This document shows, piece after piece, positions 1 to 8,538 of a DNA stretch of 54,993 bases. The position numbers and the translations under genes are program-made. The first letter of the stretch is position 1, and each line of letters opens with the position of its first letter. Source of the DNA: an uncultured Mediterraneibacter sp. (GTDB lineage Bacteria; Bacillota; Clostridia; Lachnospirales; Lachnospiraceae); NCBI RefSeq assembly GCF_934330165.1, contig NZ_CAKRGI010000015.1, positions 1-54,993 of the forward strand, written 5' to 3'. Under the pieces are notes generated by a model. It was not told the DNA's origin. It did no database searches and worked only from the letters and a program-made list of their open reading frames with translations.

Positions 1-94
1 CTCTGCACTGCGAAGGAATATCCTGCTTTCCGCGTCCGATCCGTCACTAAGAATTTATATGCCTTCTAAGCGTATCACCCCAACAACTACAAAT

Positions 95-1075
95 TTAATA
101 ACTCCTGTAAATCTCTCCTTCTTTCGTCACAAAAATCGCCTCTACATCATCCATTTCCTGAATCAGCTTCATCCCTTTTTCAAGTCCAAGGACATAGCAG
201 GTCGTGCTTAGAGCATCCCCATCTGCGGAAGAATCTGAAAGGATTGTAACCTGATCCAGTTCGTTTTGCACCGGCCACCCGCTTTGTGGGTCAAGGATAT
301 GATGATAGATTACGCCATTCTTCTCAAAATATCGTTCGTAATCCCCTGATGATACCACCGAACGATCATGAATTGAAAGGACTTCTAAGACTTCTCCATC
401 CGCTGCAAACGGTTTCTGAACCCCGATCTTATAATCCGTCCCATCAGGTTTTGTTCCGATTGTCAGCACATTTCCTCCAAGGTTGATCGTTGCATGTTCG
501 ATTCCCTCTTTTTCCAGATATTCTTTTAACCGGTCAGCAATATACCCTTTTGCGATTCCGCCAAGATCGATCCTGCATTTTGGATCTTTCATGGTTACAG
601 TCGTTCCGTCTACCTGGATATTCTTATAATCAATATGACTGACTGCCTCTGCCAGTACTTTCTGATCGGGTATTGCTTTTTTTCCATCATGGAAATCCCA
701 AAGTTCTGATGCTGACAGAACTGTAATATCAAATTTTCCATCTGAAAGTTCTCCGTAATGAATCCCCAACTGAATCAGTTCTGCGGTTTCCCTGGATACA
801 CTGACAGATTTTCCCTCTGCCTGGTTAATCCTTCCAATATCACTGGATTCAATCTCTGCACTAAAGAGATTTTCATATTTCCTGCACAGATTCTTACAAT
901 GTTCCAGGATTTCTTCATCCGCATCCCATACCTGCAACTGAATCACTGTATCAAAATAAGTTCCTGTCATCGTAAGAGGTTCTTTTGTCTTCGCCAATGT
1001 ACAGCCGGTGAATATCACACATACAATTACCATTCCCAGCATGCACGGGAAAAGATAATGAGTTCCTTTTTTCAT
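95..1075 (-). CDS. apbE: FAD:protein FMN transferase (ApbE family lipoprotein)
   Basis: ApbE enzymes transfer FMN from FAD onto a Thr of membrane flavoproteins such as RnfG/NqrC or FMN-bind domain proteins, outside the cytoplasmic membrane. The 326-residue product starts with a signal segment ending in FTGC (Cys25), a plausible lipobox. Family motifs are visible: GTYFDT near residue 40, the LGGIAKGY block near 172, the INLGGN block near 198, the HHILDPQSGWP block near 258, and the SADGDALSTTCYVLG block near 282, which holds the metal-binding residues. Length is typical. The start ATG is preceded by AGGGAG. It is transcribed away from the NusG-II/Gx-transporter pair, a linkage often seen in Firmicutes with FMN-bind or Rnf-like genes. 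The flavoprotein target is not in the window and may lie beyond the left edge. Confidence 0.95.
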   Translation of the reverse strand: MKKGTHYLFPCMLGMVIVCVIFTGCTLAKTKEPLTMTGTYFDTVIQLQVWDADEEILEHCKNLCRKYENLFSAEIESSDIGRINQAEGKSVSVSRETAELIQLGIHYGELSDGKFDITVLSASELWDFHDGKKAIPDQKVLAEAVSHIDYKNIQVDGTTVTMKDPKCRIDLGGIAKGYIADRLKEYLEKEGIEHATINLGGNVLTIGTKPDGTDYKIGVQKPFAADGEVLEVLSIHDRSVVSSGDYERYFEKNGVIYHHILDPQSGWPVQNELDQVTILSDSSADGDALSTTCYVLGLEKGMKLIQEMDDVEAIFVTKEGEIYRSY

Positions 1076-1109
1076 TTATTTGCTCCCTGAACTGTCATTT
1101 TTGATATCT

Positions 1110-1138
1110 AGTATACCTTTTTTATAATAATAGTACAA
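1110..1138 (-). promoter_or_regulatory. Predicted sigma-A promoter for apbE
   Basis: On the minus strand a TTGTAC -35 box (1133-1138) and a TATACT -10 box (1110-1115) are separated by exactly 17 nt, 35 nt upstream of the apbE start. Predicted by eye from consensus only. Confidence 0.65.
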
Positions 1139-1214
1139 CTAATTTAAATTTTCTCCTTTACAGCATTCCCACTTTACAGTGATGCTCACAGCGATGATGC
1201 AATCGAACATGTGG

Positions 1215-1243
1215 TTGCATTTAAGAAGCGATTGTGCTATATT
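1215..1243 (+). promoter_or_regulatory. Predicted sigma-A promoter for the NusG-II/Gx genes
   Basis: TTGCAT (1215-1220) and TATATT (1238-1243) with 17-nt spacing, about 100 nt before the ATG at 1342. The leader between them shows no convincing riboswitch. It is divergent from the apbE promoter. Confidence 0.5.
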
Positions 1244-1341
1244 ATTGAAATAGATAAGCAGATGAATTTTTCGGATTCACAATATTGCATTCTGCTAACT
1301 GCATCACAATAATACGCAGACAGCACAGACGGGAGACTGGC

Positions 1342-1701
1342 ATGAAAAAAAATGACTGGCTTTTAGCCGCCGGGATCACAGGGCTTGCCCTTATGATCCT
1401 TGCTTTTCAGATTCTGACCGGAAAGACGGAGCATGCACAGGTCATTGTAAGTATAGATGGGAATCCATATGGAACTTATGATCTTAATACAGACCAGACT
1501 GTAAATATTAACGAGTCGAATCAGATCCGTATCCAGGACAGAACTGTCCGCATGACAGAGGCTGACTGCCCGGATCAGATCTGCGTCAACCATCTTGCGA
1601 TATCAAGAGACGGGGAGAGTATCATCTGTCTCCCGAACAAAGTGGTGATTGCAATAGAAGCAGGCGGTACCCACAATGAGATTGACAGCATTTCCCGGTA
1701 A
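1342..1701 (+). CDS. NusG domain II-containing protein, membrane-anchored
   Basis: A 119-residue protein with one N-terminal membrane segment (about residues 6-24) followed by a small beta-rich domain matching the stand-alone NusG_II family. The CPDQICVNH block (residues about 76-84) and the C-terminal ICLPNKVVI segment are typical of that family; the paired cysteines are a feature of these extracytoplasmic versions. The function is not established. These genes co-occur with Gx-transporter and ApbE/FMN-bind genes, as here, which suggests a link to membrane flavoprotein maturation or redox. The ATG at 1342 is chosen over an upstream in-frame ATG at 1285 because GGGAG lies about 7 nt before it and the anchor then sits at the N terminus. 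Confidence 0.85.
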   Translation: MKKNDWLLAAGITGLALMILAFQILTGKTEHAQVIVSIDGNPYGTYDLNTDQTVNINESNQIRIQDRTVRMTEADCPDQICVNHLAISRDGESIICLPNKVVIAIEAGGTHNEIDSISR

Positions 1702-1775
1702 AAAGCGTTTCTTTTCAGGGGAATCGCCCTTTGGTCTCTGCATATTGTCATTATTAGAAGGAGACAGTATCTCAA

Positions 1776-2267
1776 ATGAAAAATAAAGTTGCAGTTTTTG
1801 GTGTATTTACATCTCTGGCCCTGATCTTAAGCTATGTAGAACTGCTCATCCCCATCAATTTTGGAATTCCCGGAATGAAGCTGGGACTCGCCAATCTTCT
1901 GGTTGTGATCCTGCTGTACAAATGTGGTCCACGGGATGCTCTTTTACTTTCGGTAATACGCATTTTATTGTCGGGCCTGATTTTTGGAAATATGTTCAGT
2001 ATATTTTATAGTCTTGGTGGAGGACTATTAAGTCTTGCGGTTATGATTTTTCTAAAAAGGACCGGGCAGTTCACTGTCACCGGTGTCAGTCTTGGTGGTG
2101 GAGCTTCACATAATGTCGGACAGTTGTTGATTGCTATGTTCGTAGTGCAGACGTATCAGGTTGGTTACTATCTTCCTGTACTTTTAATTGCAGGAGTGAT
2201 CACCGGAGCTGTTATTGGAATTTTGTCCGCAGAGGTGCTGAAACGCACCCAGAGTATCCGGTTGTAA
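1776..2267 (+). CDS. Gx transporter family protein (HepS1/Hpre_diP_synt_I family)
   Basis: A 163-residue, very hydrophobic protein with about five membrane segments. The N-terminal motif (IPINFGIPGMKLGLANL) and the Gly-rich SLGGGASHNVGQL segment are characteristic of the family annotated either as heptaprenyl diphosphate synthase component I or as Gx transporter. The fold resembles ECF S-components, so a substrate-binding or transport role is more likely than prenyl synthesis, but the substrate is unknown. It follows the NusG-II gene by 74 nt with its own AGAAGGAG site. This pair plus divergent apbE is a recurrent set in anaerobic Firmicutes. Confidence 0.85.
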   Translation: MKNKVAVFGVFTSLALILSYVELLIPINFGIPGMKLGLANLLVVILLYKCGPRDALLLSVIRILLSGLIFGNMFSIFYSLGGGLLSLAVMIFLKRTGQFTVTGVSLGGGASHNVGQLLIAMFVVQTYQVGYYLPVLLIAGVITGAVIGILSAEVLKRTQSIRL

Positions 2268-2279
2268 TTTTCCAACCGG
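2258..2279 (+). terminator. Weak terminator-like hairpin overlapping the Gx gene stop codon
   Basis: A perfect 7-bp stem, CCGGTTG/CAACCGG, with an 8-nt loop begins before the stop codon and is followed by TTCATTGTT, only moderately T-rich. It may partly separate the Gx gene from ruvA. Confidence 0.4.
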
Positions 2280-2314
2280 TTCATTGTTGAAATAAATAAG
2301 AAAGAGGAAGAATT

Positions 2315-2932
2315 ATGATATCTTACATACGAGGAGAATTATGTGATATTGAGGAGCAGAAAGCTATCGTTGATGTCAACGGAGTCGGATATGGCATTTA
2401 TATGCCACAGCAGGCTTTATCCTTACTCCCACCCATAGGACAGCAGGTCAAAATCCATACTTATCTGAATATAAGAGAGGATGCTATGCAGCTGTTTGGA
2501 TTTCTGACCAAAGAGGATCTGAATGTATTCCGTCTTCTGATCGGTGTAAATGGCATTGGTCCAAAAGCAGGATTAAATATTTTATCCTGCCTTTCTCCTG
2601 ATGAACTGCGGTTTGCAGTACTTTCCGGAGATGCCAAAGCAATCTCAGCCACACCGGGAATTGGGAAAAAGACAGCTGAAAAGCTGATCCTGGAATTAAA
2701 AGACAAGCTGAATATTGAAGATATGCTGGAGCGTGCTGCTCATGGAAGCGACTCTGAGGATCTGGCATCCAGTACGGACACTGCCTCCAATACCATGCAG
2801 GCAGAAGCAGTCCAGGCACTTACAGCTCTTGGTTATGGCAGTGCTGAAAGTCTTCGTGCAGTTAAAAAAACTTCTCCGGAATGTTCTTCTGTGGAGGATA
2901 TCCTGAAAGAAGCATTAAAATTTTTACTTTAA
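2315..2932 (+). CDS. ruvA: Holliday junction branch migration protein RuvA
   Basis: RuvA binds four-way DNA junctions as a tetramer and loads the RuvB motor for branch migration. The 205-residue product begins MISYIRGEL with an OB-fold domain (1-62). Two helix-hairpin-helix motifs follow, including IGPKAGLNILS near residue 80 and TPGIGKKTAEKLILELKDKL near 113. A C-terminal domain III (about 158-205) contacts RuvB. Length is normal. The RBS AAGAGGAAG precedes the ATG. ruvB follows 16 nt downstream, so the two are almost certainly co-transcribed. Confidence 0.98.
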   Translation: MISYIRGELCDIEEQKAIVDVNGVGYGIYMPQQALSLLPPIGQQVKIHTYLNIREDAMQLFGFLTKEDLNVFRLLIGVNGIGPKAGLNILSCLSPDELRFAVLSGDAKAISATPGIGKKTAEKLILELKDKLNIEDMLERAAHGSDSEDLASSTDTASNTMQAEAVQALTALGYGSAESLRAVKKTSPECSSVEDILKEALKFLL

Positions 2933-2948
2933 TGACAGAGGTTAAACT

Positions 2949-3947
2949 ATGGGAAAGCGAATCATTACAACAGAAAATCTGGAAGAAGATATCAAGATAG
3001 AAGGACAGCTCCGCCCTCAACATCTGACTGAATATATCGGTCAGGAAAAAGCCAAAAAGACTTTGGGAATCTATATTGAAGCTGCCAAAGCCCGGGGAGA
3101 AGCTCTGGATCATGTGCTTTTTTATGGTCCGCCCGGACTCGGAAAGACAACGCTTGCCGGAATTATCGCCAATGAAATGGGTGTAAATCTGAAAGTCACC
3201 TCCGGTCCTGCGATTGAAAAGCCAGGAGAGATGGCCGCGATTCTGAACGGACTTCAGGAAAATGATGTACTTTTTGTAGATGAAATCCACCGGTTGAACC
3301 GGCAGGTAGAAGAAGTTCTGTATCCTGCCATGGAAGATTATGCCATTGATATCATGATCGGGAAAGGACCCGGAGCCCGTTCTGTACGGTTGAATCTTCC
3401 TAAATTCACACTGGTCGGAGCTACCACCCGTGCCGGTATGCTGACTGCACCTCTAAGAGACCGCTTCGGTGTTGTCAACCGACTGGAATTTTATACAGAC
3501 CGGGAACTGATGACGATCATCCTGCGTTCTGCCCGGGTACTCGGCGTAGAGATTGAAGAGGCCGGTGCAATGGAACTGGCACGACGTTCGCGTGGAACGC
3601 CACGTCTCGCCAATCGCCTGTTGAAGCGGGTGAGAGATTTTGCACAGGTAAAATATGACGGGGTCATTACCGAAAAAGTTGCCAATTATGCATTAGATCT
3701 TCTTGATGTGGATAAGTATGGACTTGATCACATTGACCGCAGTATTCTTCTTACCATGATCGAGAAATTTCAGGGAGGACCTGTCGGACTCGATACACTT
3801 GCAGCGTCTATTTCTGAAGATGCCGGTACACTGGAAGATGTCTATGAACCCTATCTGCTCAAGAATGGATTCATTCAGCGTACTCCCCGTGGAAGAGTTG
3901 TAACAGCCCTCGCATACAGTCATCTTGGGATTCCCCAGCCTCAATAA
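2949..3947 (+). CDS. ruvB: Holliday junction branch migration DNA helicase RuvB
   Basis: AAA+ motor of the RuvAB complex, forming hexameric rings that pump DNA through a RuvA-bound junction. The 332-residue protein has Walker [10 protein letters not shown] near residue 60, Walker B/DEIHR near 110, the sensor block GATTRAGML near 157 and a C-terminal winged helix ending with the TPRGR motif typical of RuvB. Length is standard. No clear terminator follows; the next gene, zapA, has its own promoter. Confidence 0.98.
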   Translation: MGKRIITTENLEEDIKIEGQLRPQHLTEYIGQEKAKKTLGIYIEAAKARGEALDHVLFYGPPGLGKTTLAGIIANEMGVNLKVTSGPAIEKPGEMAAILNGLQENDVLFVDEIHRLNRQVEEVLYPAMEDYAIDIMIGKGPGARSVRLNLPKFTLVGATTRAGMLTAPLRDRFGVVNRLEFYTDRELMTIILRSARVLGVEIEEAGAMELARRSRGTPRLANRLLKRVRDFAQVKYDGVITEKVANYALDLLDVDKYGLDHIDRSILLTMIEKFQGGPVGLDTLAASISEDAGTLEDVYEPYLLKNGFIQRTPRGRVVTALAYSHLGIPQPQ

Positions 3948-4001
3948 ACCAGAAACAGAAGCATTCTGATCCCGGATAACCTGAATCCGATGAAAAAATA
4001 G

Positions 4002-4030
4002 TTGGTTTTTGCTGGTAAATAGTTTATAAT
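4002..4030 (+). promoter_or_regulatory. Predicted sigma-A promoter for zapA
   Basis: TTGGTT (4002-4007), a 17-nt spacer and a perfect TATAAT (4025-4030), 28 nt before the zapA ATG. Confidence 0.7.
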
Positions 4031-4058
4031 AGCAATTAAGAAATGCGAGGAGGATGCT

Positions 4059-4469
4059 ATGAGTTCAGCAAAACATTTTACAGAAGTATTAATCGGAGGG
4101 AAGGTCTATACTCTCAGCGGTTTTGAAGGAGAGGAATATTTACAGAAAGTATCTTCCTATCTGAATCATAAAATTACGGAATGCACTAACAGTGAGGGCT
4201 ACAGAAAGCAGAGTGCCGATACCCGTAATGTACTTCTCGCCCTTAATATTGCAGATGACTATTTTAAAGCCAAAAAGCAGGGAGATTCTCTGGAAAGCGA
4301 TATCGAACTTAAGGACAAAGAGATGTACGATCTAAAGCATGAACTGATTTCAGCACAGATCAAACTTGAAAATGCTGAAAAAGAACTTGCAAAGATGAAG
4401 GAAGAGAACAACGATCTTCAGATGCAGATTGTAAAGCTTGAAACCGAAATGAAAAACCGTAGAAGGTAA
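4059..4469 (+). CDS. zapA: Cell division protein ZapA
   Basis: ZapA cross-links FtsZ protofilaments and stabilises the Z ring in the cytoplasm. The 136-residue protein has the ZapA domain (about 1-75, with the VLIGGKVYTLSGFEGEEYLQ block) and a long C-terminal coiled coil (about 75-136) rich in Lys and Glu with heptad leucines. The clear AGGAGG before the ATG supports the start. It is followed by a strong terminator, so it is probably a single-gene unit with its own promoter. Confidence 0.9.
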   Translation: MSSAKHFTEVLIGGKVYTLSGFEGEEYLQKVSSYLNHKITECTNSEGYRKQSADTRNVLLALNIADDYFKAKKQGDSLESDIELKDKEMYDLKHELISAQIKLENAEKELAKMKEENNDLQMQIVKLETEMKNRRR

Positions 4470-4473
4470 CCAG

Positions 4474-4501
4474 AAAAAGCTGTCATTCTGACAGCCTTTT
4501 T
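4474..4501 (+). terminator. Rho-independent terminator after zapA
   Basis: Perfect 7-bp stem GCTGTCA/TGACAGC with a TTC loop, flanked by A5 and a T-run (4497-4501). Confidence 0.85.
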
Positions 4502-4548
4502 CTTTCACAGCCTTTTTAACCAGTTTAGCTTAAGAACAGGAATCAGAT

Positions 4549-7008
4549 ATGAAAAAAGAACAGAAAATAGAAATTCTTGCCCCGGCAGGATCATACGAGT
4601 GCTTTCATGCTGCGATCCGGGCAGGTGCAGATGCCGTCTATGCAGCCGGATCAAGATTTGGAGCCCGTGCATATGCTGACAACTTTTCACAGGATGAACT
4701 GCTCCGTGCGATCAGGGAGGCTCATCTTTATGACAGGCGATTTTATCTTACTGTGAATACACTTTTGAAAGATGAAGAACTTGCAGACCTTTACGATTAT
4801 CTTGCACCTCTGTATGCGTGTGGACTGGATGCAGTAATCGTCCAGGATATCGGAGTCTTCTCCTTTATCAGACAGCATTTTCCGGAAATGGATCTTCACG
4901 CAAGCACCCAGATGACCCTGACCAATGCTCTTGGAGCAAAATTTCTTGAGCAGGAAGGTGCTACAAGAATTGTTCCTTCCCGAGAGCTTTCCCTGAATGA
5001 GATCCGTAAGATTCATCAGGACACGAATCTTGAAATTGAATGTTTTGTGCATGGTGCACTTTGCTACTGCTACTCAGGTCAGTGCCTTCTTAGCAGCATG
5101 ATCGGTGGAAGGAGTGGTAACAGAGGGCAGTGTGCCCAGCCCTGCAGGCTTCCTTATACAGTAGATGGAAAGCAGAAGTACTATCTGAGTCTGAAAGATA
5201 TCTGTACTCTTGAGCTGATCCCAGATCTGATCGAAGCAGGAATTAATTCGTTTAAAATTGAAGGAAGAATGAAAAAGCCGGAATATGTAGCCGGTGTAAC
5301 TTCTATGTACCGGAAATATGTTGACCTTTATCTCAAAAATGGAAAGAAGCATTTTTCTATAAATGAACAGGACCGGGAAATGCTGATGGATCTATATAAC
5401 CGCGGAAATTCCCATACCGGTTACTATACCTGTCAGAACGGACAGGATATGCTTGCACTGGATCGCCCCAACCATGCCGGTGTTGCTGCTGTCAGAGTAA
5501 CTGCTCAGAGCGGACGGGAAGTTTCCGGTGTTGCCATGACTCAACTCCACGCACAGGATGTTCTGGAAATTGCAGGAGGGAAAAATAATTATACATTTGG
5601 TAAAGATATAAAAAAGGGAGAGAATGTTCATTTTCTTGTTCCGAAGAAAATGAATTTTCCAAAAGGAACTGTTTTTCACCGTATCCGCAACCAACAGTTA
5701 ATTGAGCGGCTTGACCAGGATTATATAAATGGAAAACTCCGGGAAAAAATTTACGGATTTTTCTCTCTTATCATCGGGCAGAAAGGCTTTTTTACTGTCT
5801 GTAAGGGAGGCATTTCTTTCACAGCTTATACAGAAGTTCCTGTTCAGGCTGCAGCAAACCGTCCTTTGGAAGAAGAACGGCTCAGAACGCAGCTTATGAA
5901 GACCGGGGAAACGCCTTTTGAGTTTGAGACACTGGAACTTCAGATCGATCCTAATTCATTTCTGCCGATGAAAGAATTGAACCGTCTGCGGCGGCGTGCA
6001 TTGGATGGATTAGAAGAAGCGATAGTGGATTCTTTCCGCAGGGATTTGTTATCTCAAAATACCATACACCAATCAGAACAGGATCTTCCTGATTCTGCTG
6101 ACATGGTTTTGGGTGATTCCCATGTGGCTGATTCACCATTGAAGAGTTCTGGTTCTGTCTCTCACAGCCAGAATCCAGGACTTTCCATTCTCGTTGAGAC
6201 AGAAGAGCAGTGGAAAGCAATAATCGGTTTCATTCTTTCCAGTCAGGATCATGGAAAGATCCAACGGCTTTATCCTGATTTCCGGTTATGCACAGCTTCT
6301 TCATTTGATACAGACCTTAAGGCTCTGCAAAACCGGCAGATTGAGATCTGTCCTGTATTTCCTTATATTTTCAGAGAAAAAGCTGTTGCACTATTCAAAA
6401 AACTGTATCCAAAGTTGTCTCTTCTCCCTGTCAATGGGATTCTGATCAGGAATTATGAATCCTATCAGTTCCTGAAAGAACATGGATTTGACAAAAAAAT
6501 AATTTTAGACCATAATCTCTATATATTCAACCAGTCTTCCAGAGCTTTCTGGGTGCAGCATGGAGTTTCTGAAATGACTGCTCCCCTTGAGTTAAATGCA
6601 CGTGAACTTAGCAGTCTTGGACTCACGAATATGGAATTGCCGGTCTATGGTTATCTTCCTGTCATGATCTCGGCACAATGTATCCAAAATACTGTTCATG
6701 GATGCACGCACACTGCCGGTCTTATGACGATGTCAGACCGCAAAGGACTTTCTCTTCCGGTGAAGAATTTCTGTGATCTTTGCTATAATGTGATCTACGA
6801 TCCTTCGCCACTTTGTCTGTTGGAATTTTATGCAGAGATACAGGAATTAGCACCACTGAGGAACAGATTACAGTTTACGTCCGAGACAGCAGAGCAGGTA
6901 TGCCGGATCTTACGTCTCTTCTGCACAGAAAATAATTATACGAAAAGAACCTCCGTTGAAATTCCTTTTGACTACATGACCGGACACTTTCATCGGGGAA
7001 TTATATAA
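4549..7008 (+). CDS. U32 family peptidase / RlhA-like protein with DUF3656-type C-terminal region
   Basis: An 819-residue protein. The N-terminal TIM-barrel part starts with KIEILAPAGSYECFHAAIRAG. The U32 signature follows around residues 164-200 (ECFVHGALCYCYSGQCLLSS, then GNRGQCAQPCR), with the conserved Cys residues that bind an Fe-S cluster in characterised relatives. The E. coli relative RlhA hydroxylates 23S rRNA C2501, so an RNA-modification role is more likely than proteolysis; the exact substrate here is an inference. The C-terminal half includes a second barrel-like section with conserved CDLCYNV cysteines near residue 743. It sits 48 nt after the zapA terminator with no obvious promoter of its own. 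The RBS is weak (ACAGGA). It is 12 nt upstream of the FtsW-type gene. Confidence 0.88.
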   Translation: MKKEQKIEILAPAGSYECFHAAIRAGADAVYAAGSRFGARAYADNFSQDELLRAIREAHLYDRRFYLTVNTLLKDEELADLYDYLAPLYACGLDAVIVQDIGVFSFIRQHFPEMDLHASTQMTLTNALGAKFLEQEGATRIVPSRELSLNEIRKIHQDTNLEIECFVHGALCYCYSGQCLLSSMIGGRSGNRGQCAQPCRLPYTVDGKQKYYLSLKDICTLELIPDLIEAGINSFKIEGRMKKPEYVAGVTSMYRKYVDLYLKNGKKHFSINEQDREMLMDLYNRGNSHTGYYTCQNGQDMLALDRPNHAGVAAVRVTAQSGREVSGVAMTQLHAQDVLEIAGGKNNYTFGKDIKKGENVHFLVPKKMNFPKGTVFHRIRNQQLIERLDQDYINGKLREKIYGFFSLIIGQKGFFTVCKGGISFTAYTEVPVQAAANRPLEEERLRTQLMKTGETPFEFETLELQIDPNSFLPMKELNRLRRRALDGLEEAIVDSFRRDLLSQNTIHQSEQDLPDSADMVLGDSHVADSPLKSSGSVSHSQNPGLSILVETEEQWKAIIGFILSSQDHGKIQRLYPDFRLCTASSFDTDLKALQNRQIEICPVFPYIFREKAVALFKKLYPKLSLLPVNGILIRNYESYQFLKEHGFDKKIILDHNLYIFNQSSRAFWVQHGVSEMTAPLELNARELSSLGLTNMELPVYGYLPVMISAQCIQNTVHGCTHTAGLMTMSDRKGLSLPVKNFCDLCYNVIYDPSPLCLLEFYAEIQELAPLRNRLQFTSETAEQVCRILRLFCTENNYTKRTSVEIPFDYMTGHFHRGII

Positions 7009-7020
7009 AGCAGGTGTAAA

Positions 7021-8538
7021 ATGACTAATATTATAATACAGATTTCTAAATACATCATCATCCTACTAATGGCTGCATATACCTTTTCATGTTTCTCGAT
7101 TTTTACGAGAAATTATGAAGATGAAGAGAATAGAGTACTGATCCGTCAGGATGTTCTCTTATTTTTACTGCAGCTGGTTGCTTTTTTTGCCATGTATACT
7201 GCGAAAAAGGATCTGCGTGTTCTTTTTATTTATGCAGCACTGGCTGTTGTCATACTGGGAGTGATCCTCTTATATAACCTGATCTACCCCAGTGTATCGA
7301 GGCTGGTCGTCAACAATATGTGTATGCTGATCACTGCAGGAATGATCATGATCACCCGTTTATCCGCAGACAGTAAATCTCCGTACGGCATTGCTGTAAG
7401 GCAGCTTGCTTTTGTTATTGTAGGAGTCTCCTTCGGTCTGATCGTACCGGTATTGATCCGCAAGATGGAATTTCTTGAAAACTGGACGTATATTTATGCC
7501 GGTGTCGGAGGAGCAGCCCTCCTGGTCGTTGCACTCTTCGCAGCTACCTCCGGCGGAGCAAAATTAAGTTTTAACCTTGGCCCTGTAAGCATCCAGCCTT
7601 CAGAATTTGTCAAGATCCTGTTCGTATTTTATGTTGCCTCCAGCCTGAAAAAATCGATTGAATTTAAGAACGTTGTGGTGACAACTGCCGTTGCCGCAGC
7701 CCACGTACTGATCCTGGTCATCTCCACCGATCTTGGAGCAGCACTGATCTACTTTGTAGTCTATCTGATCATGCTTTATGTTGCCACAAGGCAGCCGCTC
7801 TATGCAGTCACAGGCGTGGGAGCCGGCTGTGGTGCCGCTGTCATAGGGTATCATATTTTCTCCCATATTAAGGTACGTGTTGCCGCATGGCAGGATCCAT
7901 TTGCCACTTACAGTAGTGGCGGATACCAGATCGCACAGTCGCTTTTTGCAATCGGTTCGGGAGGATGGTTTGGTACAGGACTTTTCAAAGGACAGCCGGA
8001 TACGATTCCGGTAGCGGAGACGGATCTGATCTTTTCTGCGATCACGGAGGAAATGGGGATGATCTTTTCTCTCTGTCTGATTCTGATCTGCGTGAGTTGC
8101 TATGTGATGTTTTTAAATATTGCGATGGAACTGCGGAATCAGTTTTATAAACTGGTTGCACTTGGACTCGGCACATGTTATATCTTCCAGGTATTTCTGC
8201 AGATCGGCGGTGTCACAAAATTTATTCCACTGACAGGCGTTACCCTGCCATTTGTAAGCTATGGCGGAAGTTCTCTTCTAAGTACTATGATCATGTTCGG
8301 TATCATTCAGGGGCTATATATCGTCAGGGAAGATGAAGAGGCCGAACGGGAAGAAAAACGTCGAAAAAAACTGCAGCATGAGAAGAACGCAAAAAGAAGA
8401 GAAAGGGAATTAAAAGATGGTTCGGGAAGAAAGACCAAGAAAAAATCAACAACAGAAGATAAACCGAGATTCGAGGAAGTCCCAAGGCAGAGAACGCCAA
8501 AAAAAGCAAGGTCGCACAGCCAACAAAGAGTTCGCTAG
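7021..8538 (+). CDS. FtsW/RodA/SpoVE family peptidoglycan glycosyltransferase
   Basis: SEDS-family polymerase that builds glycan strands from lipid II and works with a class B PBP. The 505-residue protein has about ten membrane segments. SEDS motifs are visible: GPVSIQPSEFVKI near residue 190, STDLGAAL near 238, GYQIAQSLFAIGSGGWFGTG near 300, and the conserved GVTLPFVSYGGSSLLS near 410. The C-terminal cytoplasmic tail (about 440-505) is unusually long and Lys/Arg-rich. Its last 40 codons overlap the start of the downstream PBP gene in another frame. Pairing with the PBP suggests they form a SEDS-bPBP complex. Whether it serves division, elongation or sporulation cannot be told from sequence. 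Confidence 0.93.
   Translation: MTNIIIQISKYIIILLMAAYTFSCFSIFTRNYEDEENRVLIRQDVLLFLLQLVAFFAMYTAKKDLRVLFIYAALAVVILGVILLYNLIYPSVSRLVVNNMCMLITAGMIMITRLSADSKSPYGIAVRQLAFVIVGVSFGLIVPVLIRKMEFLENWTYIYAGVGGAALLVVALFAATSGGAKLSFNLGPVSIQPSEFVKILFVFYVASSLKKSIEFKNVVVTTAVAAAHVLILVISTDLGAALIYFVVYLIMLYVATRQPLYAVTGVGAGCGAAVIGYHIFSHIKVRVAAWQDPFATYSSGGYQIAQSLFAIGSGGWFGTGLFKGQPDTIPVAETDLIFSAITEEMGMIFSLCLILICVSCYVMFLNIAMELRNQFYKLVALGLGTCYIFQVFLQIGGVTKFIPLTGVTLPFVSYGGSSLLSTMIMFGIIQGLYIVREDEEAEREEKRRKKLQHEKNAKRRERELKDGSGRKTKKKSTTEDKPRFEEVPRQRTPKKARSHSQQRVR

Noticed and set aside
1..69. Possible 3' end of a plus-strand gene at the left edge
   Set aside because: A 22-codon open stretch is too short to distinguish from chance and shows no recognisable family. 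On the minus strand nothing starts in 1-94 either.
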